Shown here: one piece after another, positions 1-8,470 of the stretch | Layout of the letters: every line of letters begins with the position of its first letter | Numbering within the stretch: position 1 is the first letter of the stretch | Assembly (NCBI GenBank): GCA_964594075.1 | Contig: CAZQKW010000025.1 | Location: forward strand, 1 to 55,733 | DNA length: 55,733 nucleotides | Direction of reading: 5' to 3' | From: CAZQKW01 sp964594075 | GTDB lineage: Bacteria > Desulfobacterota > WTBG01 > CAIYCZ01 | The notes under the pieces: generated by a model | What the model saw: only the letters and a program-made list of their open reading frames with translations | Told to the model about the DNA's origin: nothing | Databases searched by the model: none | Position numbers and translations under genes: made by a program

Positions 1-88
1 CATTGCTTACTTTTTCCCCGAAAAACTGTAAATAACGCTGGACTTTCTTACATTTAAGATGATAAAGCACAAGCACTCTATCGGACAT
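1..88 (-). CDS. Possible partial CDS running off the window's left edge
   Basis: Reading the minus strand from an ATG at 86-88, the frame stays open for 29 codons to the edge of the window. The peptide starts MSDRVLVLYHLKCKKVQRYL. No domain can be recognised in so short a piece and no Shine-Dalgarno sequence precedes it; the upstream bases are A/T only. It would be divergent from the hydrolase at 286. The rest of the 1-285 stretch is AT-rich and holds nothing else I can name. A chance open frame is a real possibility. Confidence 0.3.
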   Translation of the reverse strand, partial: MSDRVLVLYHLKCKKVQRYLQFFGEKVSN

Positions 89-285
89 TACTATATTTTT
101 TTTATGGAAAAATTCCGCGATTCTGGGAACATTTTGTTTATGCCAATTTTTAATGAAATTTAATTATATTAGATTGTTTAAAATAAAGCAAGGAAGTTTA
201 AACACTTTTTCTAAAGCCCCTTTGTCTGCTGCTGGGTTTTTCAGTTTAAGGACCAAAGAGCTGTTACAAATAAGAGAGAAACGCC

Positions 286-1059
286 GTGGAAAATATGAGC
301 AAAATTCCCGAAATTCATGAGCTTGTCTTAGCAAACACGAAAGTGTTTGTTGTCCAAGCCGAAAAAAATGTTCTTATTGATACGGGGTCCGGGCCTCTCC
401 ACGAAGAGGTGCTGTTGTTTTTAGAAAAGTCGGGATTTAATTTTGCAACAACAGAGCAGAAGAACCTCCTGCGGAAGGGGACGTATAACACTATTATTAC
501 TTTTTTACAGCAAAATAATATTACTGTAGATGCAATTATTTGTACGCATTGCCATAGCGACCATGTCGGCAATCTCAAACGGCTCAAGGAGGCATTGCAG
601 GTTCCTGTGGCAATGCATTCCCTTGATATTCCTGTCGTTGAAGGCAGGGAGGAAATTGCCGCCCCGTCCTTTATTCCTGAAGCAATCCGCAACCATCTGA
701 AAATTGAGCCGTGCATGATTGATCGCGCAGTAAACCATGGAGAAATTTTTTGCCCCGATCTGCAAATAATCCATGTGCCGGGGCATACCAAAGGCAGCAT
801 TTGTGTGCTTTACAAAAATCAGGCGCTTATTACCGGCGACTGTGTCGTTGGCTTCCAGGAAACATTTGCGGCCCAGAGTCCCCATGAGCTTAATCCACCC
901 GTGGAAATCTTTAGCATGAATTATCAGCAAGCGTTGCAAAGTTTATCAACGCTGCTTCAATATCAATTTACCGCAATTTTGCCAAGCCATGGAGCCTCCC
1001 TATGGGAGCATGGGAAAGACAAACTTTATGCCATGCTCAAGGCGCGTGGCGTGATATAG
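286..1059 (+). CDS. MBL-fold metallo-hydrolase (glyoxalase II-like)
   Basis: This is a 257-residue metallo-beta-lactamase-fold hydrolase, probably cytoplasmic and binding two metals. The metal signature HCHSDH sits at residues 88-93, a further ligand is in HVPGHTKG (His near 167), followed by the bridging Asp in TGDC (near 185) and a late His in LPSHG. No signal peptide is visible. The GTG start is chosen because GAGAGAA lies about six bases upstream; an ATG three codons later is the alternative. Such proteins hydrolyse thioesters, lactones or similar bonds, and the sequence does not reveal the substrate. A second MBL-fold gene follows at 1412, so the two may be related in function. Confidence 0.85.
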   Translation: MENMSKIPEIHELVLANTKVFVVQAEKNVLIDTGSGPLHEEVLLFLEKSGFNFATTEQKNLLRKGTYNTIITFLQQNNITVDAIICTHCHSDHVGNLKRLKEALQVPVAMHSLDIPVVEGREEIAAPSFIPEAIRNHLKIEPCMIDRAVNHGEIFCPDLQIIHVPGHTKGSICVLYKNQALITGDCVVGFQETFAAQSPHELNPPVEIFSMNYQQALQSLSTLLQYQFTAILPSHGASLWEHGKDKLYAMLKARGVI

Positions 1060-1094
1060 TAATTCGCTTGCTTTTTTTGTGAGCAGGGGCAATT

Positions 1095-1340
1095 ATGCCA
1101 AAACATTCTCATGAGTTTGTAGAAACATATAATGGTTTTATTGGTTTTGGATTTGACCGCAAAACCGACGAGCATACGGTCATCTGTTTTTTGCAGAAAT
1201 TTTCTGATGACCAGCTTTTAAATATCCTCAGGAAAAGACTGTCTGACGCAGAACTTGCTGAAATTTTTAATCTAATCACCAGACTGCTGAAAGCCCATCT
1301 CTCGGAGGACGAGTATCATAACTATTTCTTAAAAGAATGA
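1095..1340 (+). CDS. Small conserved cytoplasmic protein, function unknown
   Basis: This is an 81-residue soluble protein beginning MPKHSHEFVETYNGFIGFG, with no membrane segment. From memory it matches a short family annotated only as cytoplasmic protein in deltaproteobacteria, with a conserved N-terminal HSHxFVETY and a C-terminal HLxExEYHxxFLKE. It sits 35 bases after the first hydrolase gene and 71 bases before the second, on the same strand, so co-transcription is likely. The function is unknown, and the conserved His residues may bind metal (inference). Confidence 0.7.
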   Translation: MPKHSHEFVETYNGFIGFGFDRKTDEHTVICFLQKFSDDQLLNILRKRLSDAELAEIFNLITRLLKAHLSEDEYHNYFLKE

Positions 1341-1411
1341 AGGCGTTGCTGATCCTTGTCAAGATATGTTCCGGCAAGATTTCTTAAGAAACTGAGGGGA
1401 TCCACAGTCAC

Positions 1412-2074
1412 ATGAAGATTATAGACCATATCTGGCAAGTTGGCGGCAGCAGCCTTACTGCAGAGGGTGATGCGGCCATTTATCTTATTGCATGTGATAC
1501 TGCTGCGGCCCTTGTTGATGCAGGGTGCGGCAGGGGTCATGAGAAGCTGGTGATGAATATTTTGCAGCATCTTCAGCCTGAGACTGAACTCGCGTATTTG
1601 TTTTTAACCCACTGTCATTTTGATCATGCGGGCGGTGCATCATTAATAAAAAAACACTTTGGCTGCACCCTTGTGGCACATGAACATGATGCAGTATTTC
1701 TCGAATCAGCAGACAGCATAGCCACTGCTGCCCGATGGTATGGCGCAGATATTGCCCCGATTCTCATTGACCATAAAATAACGGAGGCAGAAGAAGTCTT
1801 TAAGGTGGGAAATAGCGCCATTCATGCCTTCCATACGCCCGGTCATTCGCCCGGATCACTGGTTTATCTCACCGAGGTTGACGGTAAAAAAGTCCTGTTT
1901 GGCCAAGACATTCATGGGCCGCTGCATCCCGAGCTTCGCTCAAATCAGAACGACTATATCAACTCGCTCAAGTTTTTACTGAGCCTTGAAGCAGACATTC
2001 TCTGTGAAGGTCATTTCGGAGTGTATCGCGGAAAGGCAGCGGTGCATGATTTCATTGCCTCGTTTTTGCCCTGA
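1412..2074 (+). CDS. MBL-fold metallo-hydrolase
   Basis: This 220-residue metallo-beta-lactamase-fold protein carries the motif HCHFDH at residues 67-72, HTPGHSPGS for the next histidine, GQD for the bridging aspartate, and a terminal EGHFG for the last ligand. This is a complete glyoxalase-II-type binuclear site in a compact single-domain protein without a signal peptide. GAGGGG lies about ten bases upstream of the ATG. It is only distantly similar to the hydrolase at 286, which has a longer N-terminal region. The substrate is not evident; hydroxyacylglutathione-like thioesters are typical of the family. Confidence 0.85.
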   Translation: MKIIDHIWQVGGSSLTAEGDAAIYLIACDTAAALVDAGCGRGHEKLVMNILQHLQPETELAYLFLTHCHFDHAGGASLIKKHFGCTLVAHEHDAVFLESADSIATAARWYGADIAPILIDHKITEAEEVFKVGNSAIHAFHTPGHSPGSLVYLTEVDGKKVLFGQDIHGPLHPELRSNQNDYINSLKFLLSLEADILCEGHFGVYRGKAAVHDFIASFLP

Positions 2075-2218
2075 CTTTTAAAATTTCATTGAACTGAAAC
2101 AGGTTTTTTAGTACAGTCAACGTTCGCTATACCGATGCTCATAACGACAGAGCAACGGGTGCTGGTGATGTGCATCTGTCAGGGGTCGGATAATTTAATT
2201 TCACTTACTGGAGGAATC

Positions 2219-2866
2219 ATGAAAATAATTTTGCTGGGCTCGCCCGGAGCCGGAAAAGGAACCGTATCCAAATTGCTGACAGCACTTGATGGTTCTGTGC
2301 ACATTTCTACGGGGGACATATTGAGAAATGCAGTCAAAGCAGGAACGCCGCTGGGTAAAAAAGCCAAAGAGTATATGGACCGGGGAGATTTAGTTCCTGA
2401 CGCATTAATTATGGATATGATGGAAGAACGGTTACAAGAACCGGATTGTGCACGCGGCTTCATACTTGATGGGTTTCCGCGCACTATCCCGCAGGCTGAG
2501 GCGCTTGAAAAACTCTTGCAAAAGCTTCACATTGCCATTGATCTTGTCGTTAACATGGAAATCGGCACCCAGGTAGTCCTTGACCGGCTGACGACCAGAA
2601 GAACCTGCTCCAATGCAGCATGCCAGGCAATATATAATGTAAAGACCATGCCGCCGAAGGTAGAAGGCATCTGCGACAAGTGCGGCAGTCCGGTCATTCA
2701 GCGCAGCGATGAAACAGAAGAAGCCATCCTGAACCGCCTTGCGACATACAATAAGCAGACTGCACCCCTCATTGACTATTACCAGAAGAAGGGAATGTTA
2801 AAAACAATAGAGGCAATCAGCAGCGAAACCGTGGTTAATGAAATTAAAAGTGCTTTAAAGAAATAA
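2219..2866 (+). CDS. adk: Adenylate kinase
   Basis: This enzyme catalyses ATP + AMP to 2 ADP in the cytoplasm. The product is 215 residues, typical for a long-lid bacterial adenylate kinase. The P-loop is GSPGAGKGT at the N-terminus, followed by STGDILR, DGFPRT and the LID region. The lid holds four cysteines (CSNAAC and CDKC), a zinc-lid arrangement in which the first pair is spaced by four residues rather than the more usual two. The start at 2219 is fixed by GGAGG five bases upstream. An upstream in-frame ATG at 2135 would add 28 unlikely residues ahead of the P-loop. Confidence 0.95.
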   Translation: MKIILLGSPGAGKGTVSKLLTALDGSVHISTGDILRNAVKAGTPLGKKAKEYMDRGDLVPDALIMDMMEERLQEPDCARGFILDGFPRTIPQAEALEKLLQKLHIAIDLVVNMEIGTQVVLDRLTTRRTCSNAACQAIYNVKTMPPKVEGICDKCGSPVIQRSDETEEAILNRLATYNKQTAPLIDYYQKKGMLKTIEAISSETVVNEIKSALKK

Positions 2867-2922
2867 AACACATTAATTTTTTTCTGTTCCCTGGCTCTCT
2901 ATGTAAGACGGAGGTTTTTCGC

Positions 2923-3384
2923 GTGAAGGAATCGCTAAAACCGGGGCTTACATTTGAATTTAAATACACCGTCCCGGAAAATAAAACAGTGCCGTATCTG
3001 TTTCCTGAGTCGCCAGAATTTCAAGTTATGCCCACGGTGTTCGCCACCGGCTTTATGGTCGGCTTATTTGAATGGGCATGCATTAAAATGCTCATCCCGC
3101 ATCTGGACTGGCCGCAGGAACAAACCGTTGGCACCGGTTTTACGCTCAATCATCTTGCAGCAACGCCACCCGGATTGATCATTTCAGTAAAAGTGCGGCT
3201 TGAAAAAATTGAAGGTAAGAAACTGGTTTTATCAATAGCAGCAGACGACGGGGTTGACAAAATATCTGAGGCAACCCATGAGAGATTTGTGATTAACGCG
3301 GAGGGATTCAACAAAAAGGTTGAGAAGAAAAAAGAAGACGTGTTTGCACGGCTGAGCAATTTTGGCCTTCCCCCAAGCAGATGA
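2923..3384 (+). CDS. FlK-type hot-dog thioesterase
   Basis: This 153-residue protein resembles fluoroacetyl-CoA thioesterase FlK and the broader thioesterase family around it. The fold signature is VGTGFTLNHLAATPPG followed by a long strand and GVDKISEATHERFVI. The Thr (PTVFATGF), Glu (LFEWA) and His (NHLAATP) needed to align with the FlK triad all seem to be present. The GTG start has GGAGG nine bases upstream. The physiological substrate is unknown, and FlK-like proteins in anaerobes are rarely about fluoroacetate. Its 3' half is repeated almost identically at 4281-4542. The tail after residue 147 differs between the copies. Confidence 0.8.
   Translation: MKESLKPGLTFEFKYTVPENKTVPYLFPESPEFQVMPTVFATGFMVGLFEWACIKMLIPHLDWPQEQTVGTGFTLNHLAATPPGLIISVKVRLEKIEGKKLVLSIAADDGVDKISEATHERFVINAEGFNKKVEKKKEDVFARLSNFGLPPSR
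3103..3364 (+). repeat. Direct repeat, copy 1 (inside the thioesterase gene)
   Basis: This 262-base block matches 4281-4542 with 7 mismatches by my count (about 97 percent) and no gaps. Homology stops sharply at both ends: beyond LDWP upstream and beyond SNF downstream, the sequences differ strongly. The block encodes the catalytic His region and the C-terminal strands of the thioesterase. Confidence 0.9.
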
Positions 3385-3639
3385 AAGCCTGAATAAACCA
3401 AACACCCGATTAGATTATTATGCAGGTTGATAACAAAAGCTTTATTAATTCGTAAAAACGGAGATGGGATATTGCAGTAACAAGAAAACGGTTTGGATTT
3501 AAGTTAACACGTTTTACCGGTAAAGATATTTGTCCCCTTCATCCCCCTTATTACAAAGACCAGTAAGGTCCGGGCAGAAAGTCTTGCTGATTAGGGCAAT
3601 TAGGTGGTTTCCTCCATTCACTTACTGATAAGAGGACAA

Positions 3640-3855
3640 TTAAATAGCAACTGCTTTGAGAGTAAAGATACGAGCTATTTTGCCGGCAGATTTGATGTCA
3701 CCTCTCCGCAGAGCCTCGCGCACAGTATCAAGTTTTTGAGCATCATCCAGGCTTAGATATGGTGACCACCCTCCTTCATCATCAAATAGCTCAATATCAA
3801 CCTCTGCTACATATTTTCCCTCTTGGATGAGTTTTTTGTGCTTTCTTTTCCTCAT
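3640..3855 (-). CDS. Small antitoxin-like partner of a DUF4258 protein
   Basis: This is a 71-residue basic-then-acidic protein beginning MRKRKHKKLIQEGKYVAEV, with EGGWSPYLSLDDA in the middle. I recognise it as the small protein that commonly follows DUF4258 genes. Its start overlaps the stop of the DUF4258 gene by four bases (ATGA), so the two are translationally coupled. A role as antitoxin in a type II toxin-antitoxin pair is the usual reading of this layout but is not proved by sequence. The pair is inserted between two copies of a thioesterase gene that run on the opposite strand. Confidence 0.75.
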   Translation of the reverse strand: MRKRKHKKLIQEGKYVAEVDIELFDDEGGWSPYLSLDDAQKLDTVREALRRGDIKSAGKIARIFTLKAVAI

Positions 3856-4175
3856 GGTTTTCTCCTTGTAAAATCATCCGACCATCTCTTTTTGTCTGGT
3901 CTATATGCCGTTATTAAAACAGCAGGTGTAGTGGCGCCCTTGGGAATTCCCCAGACAACATGAATCGGTTTACCGTGTGAATCTTTCTGCAAAACAAGAA
4001 CGCATGGACCTTTAGCATAAGCAGGGTAGTCTTCAATTACCACTGCACTGCCAACACCGGATATAATATCTCGTACGAATATATCATCATTTGCCAGTTC
4101 ATCATAGCCATGTTCAGATATTTTGATTTTCCTTCGTTTAACTAATTGTATTATCGTTTGAAGTGTTTTACTCAC
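3852..4175 (-). CDS. DUF4258 protein, probable toxin
   Basis: This 107-residue protein has the DUF4258 layout: HGYDELANDDIF near the N-terminus, then VVIEDYPAYAKGPCVLVLQ and a C-terminal PAVLITAYRPDKKRW. The fold resembles RelE/BrnT-like small toxins. It is the first gene of a two-gene unit and overlaps the 71-residue partner. Its promoter must lie within 4176-4265, immediately beside the truncated thioesterase copy. Toxicity is inferred from family context only. Confidence 0.75.
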   Translation of the reverse strand: MSKTLQTIIQLVKRRKIKISEHGYDELANDDIFVRDIISGVGSAVVIEDYPAYAKGPCVLVLQKDSHGKPIHVVWGIPKGATTPAVLITAYRPDKKRWSDDFTRRKP

Positions 4176-4265
4176 ATCATAATTTTATCTATTTTGGCTG
4201 TTTTAATCAAGCAAATCATTTCAAGGGGGTGTTTTGTATCAACCTGCAATTAAAAGACGGAGCAA

Positions 4266-4562
4266 TTGTTAACTCCAAAACTGGACTGGCCGCACGAACA
4301 AACCGTTGGCACCGGTTTTACGCTCAATCATCTTGCAGCAACGCCACCCGGATTGATCATTTCAGTAAAAGTGCGGCTTGAAAAAATTGAAGGTAAGAAA
4401 CTGGTTTTATCAATAGCAGCAGATGACGGGGTTGATAAAATCTCTGAGGCAACCCATGAGAGATGTGTGATTAATGCGGAGGGATTCAACAAAAAGGTTG
4501 AAAAGAAAAAAGAAGACGTGTTTGCACGGCTGAGCAATTTTGCGCTGCCACCCCATAAGTAG
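4266..4562 (+). pseudogene. 5'-truncated second copy of the FlK-type thioesterase
   Basis: The frame from a TTG at 4266 encodes LLTPKLDWPHEQ and then a nearly exact copy of residues 61-147 of the thioesterase at 2923. The N-terminal 50 or so residues, which hold the Thr and Glu of the putative catalytic triad, are missing, and an in-frame TAA lies at 4251. No Shine-Dalgarno sequence precedes the TTG. The eight residues before the near-identical block (MLIPHLDW in the intact gene, LLTPKLDW here) are similar but not identical. This suggests an older tandem paralogue whose core was later homogenised and whose 5' end was lost to the toxin-antitoxin insertion. Confidence 0.75.
4281..4542 (+). repeat. 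Direct repeat, copy 2 (truncated thioesterase)
   Basis: Partner of 3103-3364: same length, same orientation, 7 mismatches in 262 bases. The two copies bracket the DUF4258 pair, so recombination between them would delete it. Confidence 0.9.
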
Positions 4563-4762
4563 GGCTCCGATAAATTGCTCTACACATTTACCAAATTTTT
4601 TTAAGGGGCTTCAATCCGCGAAGATGATGTTTCCTCTCCCTCAGCACATAACAAAAAATCAGCACATTGCATTCTTGTGACGAGTTGCAACTTTATAGTA
4701 ACCATGATCACAATAAAGGAGAGAAACTGTTCTTTGGGTCTTTGCCAGTGCGGAGGAGCGCG

Positions 4763-5101
4763 TTAATATTTTGCAAAAATTCTGTTCAGCAGACTCAGCG
4801 ATTTTCTTATGGTATGAATGTCTTCAGATGAGAGTTTTGATAATGGATTTTTTTTAATAGTAGCATTGACGAACGATTCATCAATTCCCTTTTTAAATAA
4901 ATTACCAGGCGATATTTCGAGCGCAGTTGAAATTTTTAAAAGCGAATCAAAACTTACATTAACATTTCCCCTTTCCAGCTCGCCAAGGTATTTATAGCTC
5001 AACCCTGCCTTCTCACCAAGTTCTTCTTGAGAAAAACCCCTTAACTCTCTTACCATTCGGATTTTTTTGCCAAGCGCTTTGCGCTCCTTTTTGATGTCCA
5101 T
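4763..5101 (-). CDS. XRE-family (Cro/CI-type) transcriptional regulator
   Basis: This helix-turn-helix regulator is about 112 residues long. The DNA-binding domain covers LGKKIRMVRELRGFSQEELG, KAGLSYKYLGELERG and LKISTALEISPGNLF. A short C-terminal tail follows, with no ligand domain. I take the ATG at 5101 (MDIKKERKALG), since the helix-turn-helix begins just after it; an in-frame ATG at 5140 would add 13 hydrophobic residues and place the start inside the inverted repeat at 5136-5185. No good Shine-Dalgarno sequence supports either. It is divergent from the M4 protease gene, and the inverted repeat between them suggests that it controls both itself and the protease. Confidence 0.85.
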   Translation of the reverse strand: MDIKKERKALGKKIRMVRELRGFSQEELGEKAGLSYKYLGELERGNVNVSFDSLLKISTALEISPGNLFKKGIDESFVNATIKKNPLSKLSSEDIHTIRKSLSLLNRIFAKY

Positions 5102-5135
5102 ATTCGCAATATTATTTTCTTTTAAATAAATAAAA

Positions 5136-5185
5136 ACCATATAAATAAGGTATTTTTTTATTGACAGAAGCCCTATTTATATGGT
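5136..5185. promoter_or_regulatory. Inverted-repeat operator between XRE gene and protease gene
   Basis: The left arm ACCATATAAATAAGG (5136-5150) and right arm CCCTATTTATATGGT (5171-5185) are reverse complements over 14 of 15 bases, separated by 20 bases. They lie in the divergent intergenic region. A TTGACA (5161-5166) lies between the arms, pointing at the protease. That two-turn spacing suits a dimeric or tetrameric XRE repressor. Confidence 0.65.
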
Positions 5186-5190
5186 CTATA
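5161..5190 (+). promoter_or_regulatory. Candidate sigma-70 promoter of the M4 protease gene
   Basis: A perfect -35 TTGACA (5161-5166) is followed after 18 bases by TCTATA (5185-5190). The right arm of the inverted repeat fills the spacer, so a bound repressor would block polymerase. The protease start lies 57 bases downstream. Confidence 0.45.
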
Positions 5191-5246
5191 GATCTTGCTT
5201 TCTAATGTCTCAGAAAAAGGGAACCATTTAAAAAGGGAGACTTTCT

Positions 5247-8200
5247 ATGAAAAAAAATTTAGCTGGGAAAGAAGCAATGGATAAAAAATCAAATTTGTAT
5301 CTTTTATCTCTGATTATTGCGCTCATAGTCTTAACCGCGACCAACTCATTACATGCTTCACCTCCATCACATATTGACCCTGCCGCAAAATCAGCATCGG
5401 ATCAACTAATGCAATCTTCGAAAAACAAAATTCATATCTCTTATCATGATAAAACAGGGTTGGTGCGTTTTCTGAGAGGTGAAAATGGATCTGCTATTCC
5501 TCAACCCAGTAATCTTCCCGATAGTGTGGCTGCCGAAATCGCTGCAAGAAATTTTCTAAAACACTATGGAGCATTGTTTGGCATTAAGGATCCGGAAAAA
5601 GAACTGAAGGTTATGAAACAGCGCACAGCAAAAACGGGGCATACCTTCATAAGATTTCAGCAGATTCACAAGGGGATACCGGTCATTGCCGGTGAACTTA
5701 TAGTGCAGATGGACACCGAAAAGAATATTAAAACTTTGAATGGAGAAACGTCACCCATACAGTCGGTTAATATTACACCAACGGTAGAAACAGAAACAGC
5801 CAAACAGAAGGCGATAGAACTTGTTGCCCAGGTTTATAATGTTGCTTCTGATGATTTGCATGTTTCAGCACCTGAGTTATGGATTTATAATCCGGCTTTG
5901 CTGGGTGCAGGTAAAAATCATAATATTCTGGTATGGCGCATGGAGGTAACCGCAAATGATTTTTCGCCAATTAATGAATTAATCCTTGTTAATGCTCATC
6001 AAGGGGGCATCGTCCTACATTTCAATCAAATTTCTTACGCTAAATATAGGGCTGTTTTTGACAATGTTAATAACCCGACATGTGGCTTGCCCGGATGCTA
6101 TTTACTTAGAGAAGAAGGCGACCCGCCAGATTTGCTTACCGATGTAAATAGGGCATATGATTATACAGGAGACGCATATGATTTTTATCTTGCATACCAT
6201 GGAAGAGACAGCATTGATAATGCTGGTCTGCCATTAATAAGCACAGTTCGTTTTTGTGCTGCTTCAGAGTGCCCTTATCAAAATGCTTCTTGGTCTTCAG
6301 ATTACAAACAAATGATTTTTGGCGATGGCATTATTGCAGATGATGTTGTTGGGCATGAAATGACACATGGTGTAACAAGTTATGAATCAAAACTTTTTTA
6401 TTATATGCAGTCAGGTGCCATAAATGAGTCCTTCTCTGATCTATGGGGTGAATTTATAGATTTAACAAATGGAAAAGGCAATGATGATGTGTCTGCTCGG
6501 TGGTATGTTGGAGAAGATCTGCCTTATAGTTTTTTAGACGGTTCACCGGCGCTTAGAGACATGATGTATCCTGCCACTTTCAGCAGTGGTATCCGTCACG
6601 ATGACCCTGATAGAATGACAAGCCAATATTACCATTGTGGAGCAACTGATAATGGAGGAGTGCATCGTAATTGTGGGGTCAATAACAAGGCAGTTTATTT
6701 AATGACCGATGGCGGCACCTTCAATGGCAAGACCATTTCAGGAATAGGGCTCACGAAAACCGCAAAAATATATTACGAGGTTCAAGTCAATTATCTTACT
6801 TCTGGCAGTGACTATCAGGACTTGTACGATGCCCTTCAAGCAGCTTGCGATGATTTGATTGGCAGTTCTGGAATAACAGCTTCTAATTGTCAACAGGTCA
6901 AAAATGCCCTTGATGCAGTAGAAATGAATCAACAGCCAATATATTGCGGAGCAGATGAGGCAATTTTATGTGATTCTGGTAGCTCAAATAATCTATTTTT
7001 TGATGATTTTGAAAACGGAGGTGGCAACTGGTCACCTGTAGTTGAGTTGGGGTATAATCCCTGGAGCATCAGTGAAGAATATTCCAAAAGTGGAGTAAAA
7101 AGTTTATGGGCTGAGGACATTTCCTCGATGTCTGTTTCATATTTAAGGATGAAAAACAGCGTTAATATTCCCCCTAATGCATATTTGCATTTTGATCATG
7201 CCTATGAGTTTGAATCTGGTTCTTACGGTTTTTATGATGGCGGTTATGTGAGTTATAGTACTGATGGGGGTTCAAATTGGTACGATGCTGGTTCTCTGTT
7301 TATTGAAAATGGTTACAATGGTACCCTATATTCAGCCAATCCACTTGGCTCCAGAGCTGCATTTGTGGGAAGCAGCAATGGATACATATCAAGTCGCCTT
7401 AACCTAAGTGGTTTAGCAGGGAAAAATGTTATTTTTGGATTCAGGGTGGGAACCGACATTAGTAACTTAACCAAGTCACGCGGATGGTACATAGACAATG
7501 TGAGGATATATACTTGTGAAACAACTTCTACCACAACTGTTCAACCAACAACCACTTCTCAACCCGTCACCACTTCGACAATTTCTACCACTATAACAAC
7601 AACCGCACTACCAAGCACCACAACAACAGTGACATCAACAACCGTGGAGGAATCGACGACAACATCTGTGGTTACGACCACTCAGCCAACAACTTCAAGT
7701 ACTAAACCTACTACAACAAGCATAAAGCCAACTACCACAAGCTCGATCTTTATTCCACCGGTTACGACATCTGTTCCTGTTTCAACGTCTGTGCCACTTA
7801 CCACCGCGCCAACGACCATTCCAACAAGCACGACGAGCAGTGTTAAAACATCAACTACTACATTACCAAGCACAACAAGCAGTGCTCAATTGACGAGTAC
7901 CACTACCATTTCACCACCTTGTCCTGCCACTACAGTTTCTGACGGCGACCAGGAAAAACTCAGTTTATTGCGGCAGTACCGGGATAAAGTTTTAAGAAAA
8001 AGCCCGCCTGGGAGAGCTTATGTGAAAATCTTTTATAAACACTCGTTGGAGGTGACCTCTATTCTACTCTCCAATTCCTCTATTGCAAGCGATGCCAGAA
8101 GCATAATGAACAGCATGCTGACTGATATACAGACAACCTTGCAAGGTAAACGTTTAATCATAACGCACGCGCAAATGGACAGAATAATATCTTTACTGGA

Positions 8201-8318
8201 TGCCATTGGCACTAAAGCCAGCCTGGAACTTTATCGAGATATACAGAGATTGAAAAGTGATTTAAGGCAGAGTAAAAAACTTGGTGCACTTGGAATCAAA
8301 CTAATACAGACGCATTAA
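5247..8318 (+). CDS. Secreted M4 (thermolysin-family) metalloprotease with Thr-rich linker and C-terminal domain
   Basis: This is a 1023-residue pre-pro-enzyme. A signal anchor or peptide covers about residues 15-38. An FTP/PepSY propeptide follows to about residue 250, then the M4 catalytic domain with the zinc motif HEMTH at 370-374 and the third ligand Glu394 in NESFSD, then the M4 C-terminal helical domain ending near 560. Residues 585-755 form a jelly-roll module of the MAM or immune-inhibitor-A type (FDDFENG, GWYIDNVRIY). Residues 758-890 are an almost pure Thr/Ser/Pro linker. The last 130 residues, from Cys892, form a helical domain (LRQYRD, GRAYVKIFYKHS) shared with the proteins at 8471 and 50635. 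GGGAGA lies eight bases before the ATG. It probably degrades external protein and may be exported by the nearby type II system (inference). Confidence 0.92.
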   Translation: MKKNLAGKEAMDKKSNLYLLSLIIALIVLTATNSLHASPPSHIDPAAKSASDQLMQSSKNKIHISYHDKTGLVRFLRGENGSAIPQPSNLPDSVAAEIAARNFLKHYGALFGIKDPEKELKVMKQRTAKTGHTFIRFQQIHKGIPVIAGELIVQMDTEKNIKTLNGETSPIQSVNITPTVETETAKQKAIELVAQVYNVASDDLHVSAPELWIYNPALLGAGKNHNILVWRMEVTANDFSPINELILVNAHQGGIVLHFNQISYAKYRAVFDNVNNPTCGLPGCYLLREEGDPPDLLTDVNRAYDYTGDAYDFYLAYHGRDSIDNAGLPLISTVRFCAASECPYQNASWSSDYKQMIFGDGIIADDVVGHEMTHGVTSYESKLFYYMQSGAINESFSDLWGEFIDLTNGKGNDDVSARWYVGEDLPYSFLDGSPALRDMMYPATFSSGIRHDDPDRMTSQYYHCGATDNGGVHRNCGVNNKAVYLMTDGGTFNGKTISGIGLTKTAKIYYEVQVNYLTSGSDYQDLYDALQAACDDLIGSSGITASNCQQVKNALDAVEMNQQPIYCGADEAILCDSGSSNNLFFDDFENGGGNWSPVVELGYNPWSISEEYSKSGVKSLWAEDISSMSVSYLRMKNSVNIPPNAYLHFDHAYEFESGSYGFYDGGYVSYSTDGGSNWYDAGSLFIENGYNGTLYSANPLGSRAAFVGSSNGYISSRLNLSGLAGKNVIFGFRVGTDISNLTKSRGWYIDNVRIYTCETTSTTTVQPTTTSQPVTTSTISTTITTTALPSTTTTVTSTTVEESTTTSVVTTTQPTTSSTKPTTTSIKPTTTSSIFIPPVTTSVPVSTSVPLTTAPTTIPTSTTSSVKTSTTTLPSTTSSAQLTSTTTISPPCPATTVSDGDQEKLSLLRQYRDKVLRKSPPGRAYVKIFYKHSLEVTSILLSNSSIASDARSIMNSMLTDIQTTLQGKRLIITHAQMDRIISLLDAIGTKASLELYRDIQRLKSDLRQSKKLGALGIKLIQTH

Positions 8319-8470
8319 ATCAGGCGTTATTGAGCAGAGCGATGCGGCGCCGCAGCTTACATTACGATTCAAGATTGCCGCGATCTCCCACACATCGGAA
8401 TCCTCCGCTATGACTGTGTCAAAGAAAATGTTTGCGCAAGATTAAATCAGTAATAAAGAAAGGAGAAGAC

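Noticed and set aside
3484..3500. An AAAACGGTTTGGATT stretch here also appears near 24364, inside the TonB receptor gene
   Set aside because: The shared stretch is 17-18 bases long. A chance match of that length in 55 kb is not remarkable, and the flanks do not align.
7517..7920. Low-complexity ACC/ACA-rich stretch, possibly a tandem-repeat or slippage locus
   Set aside because: It encodes a Thr/Ser/Pro linker with varied codons and no exact repeat unit longer than a few bases; this is a normal secreted-protein linker.
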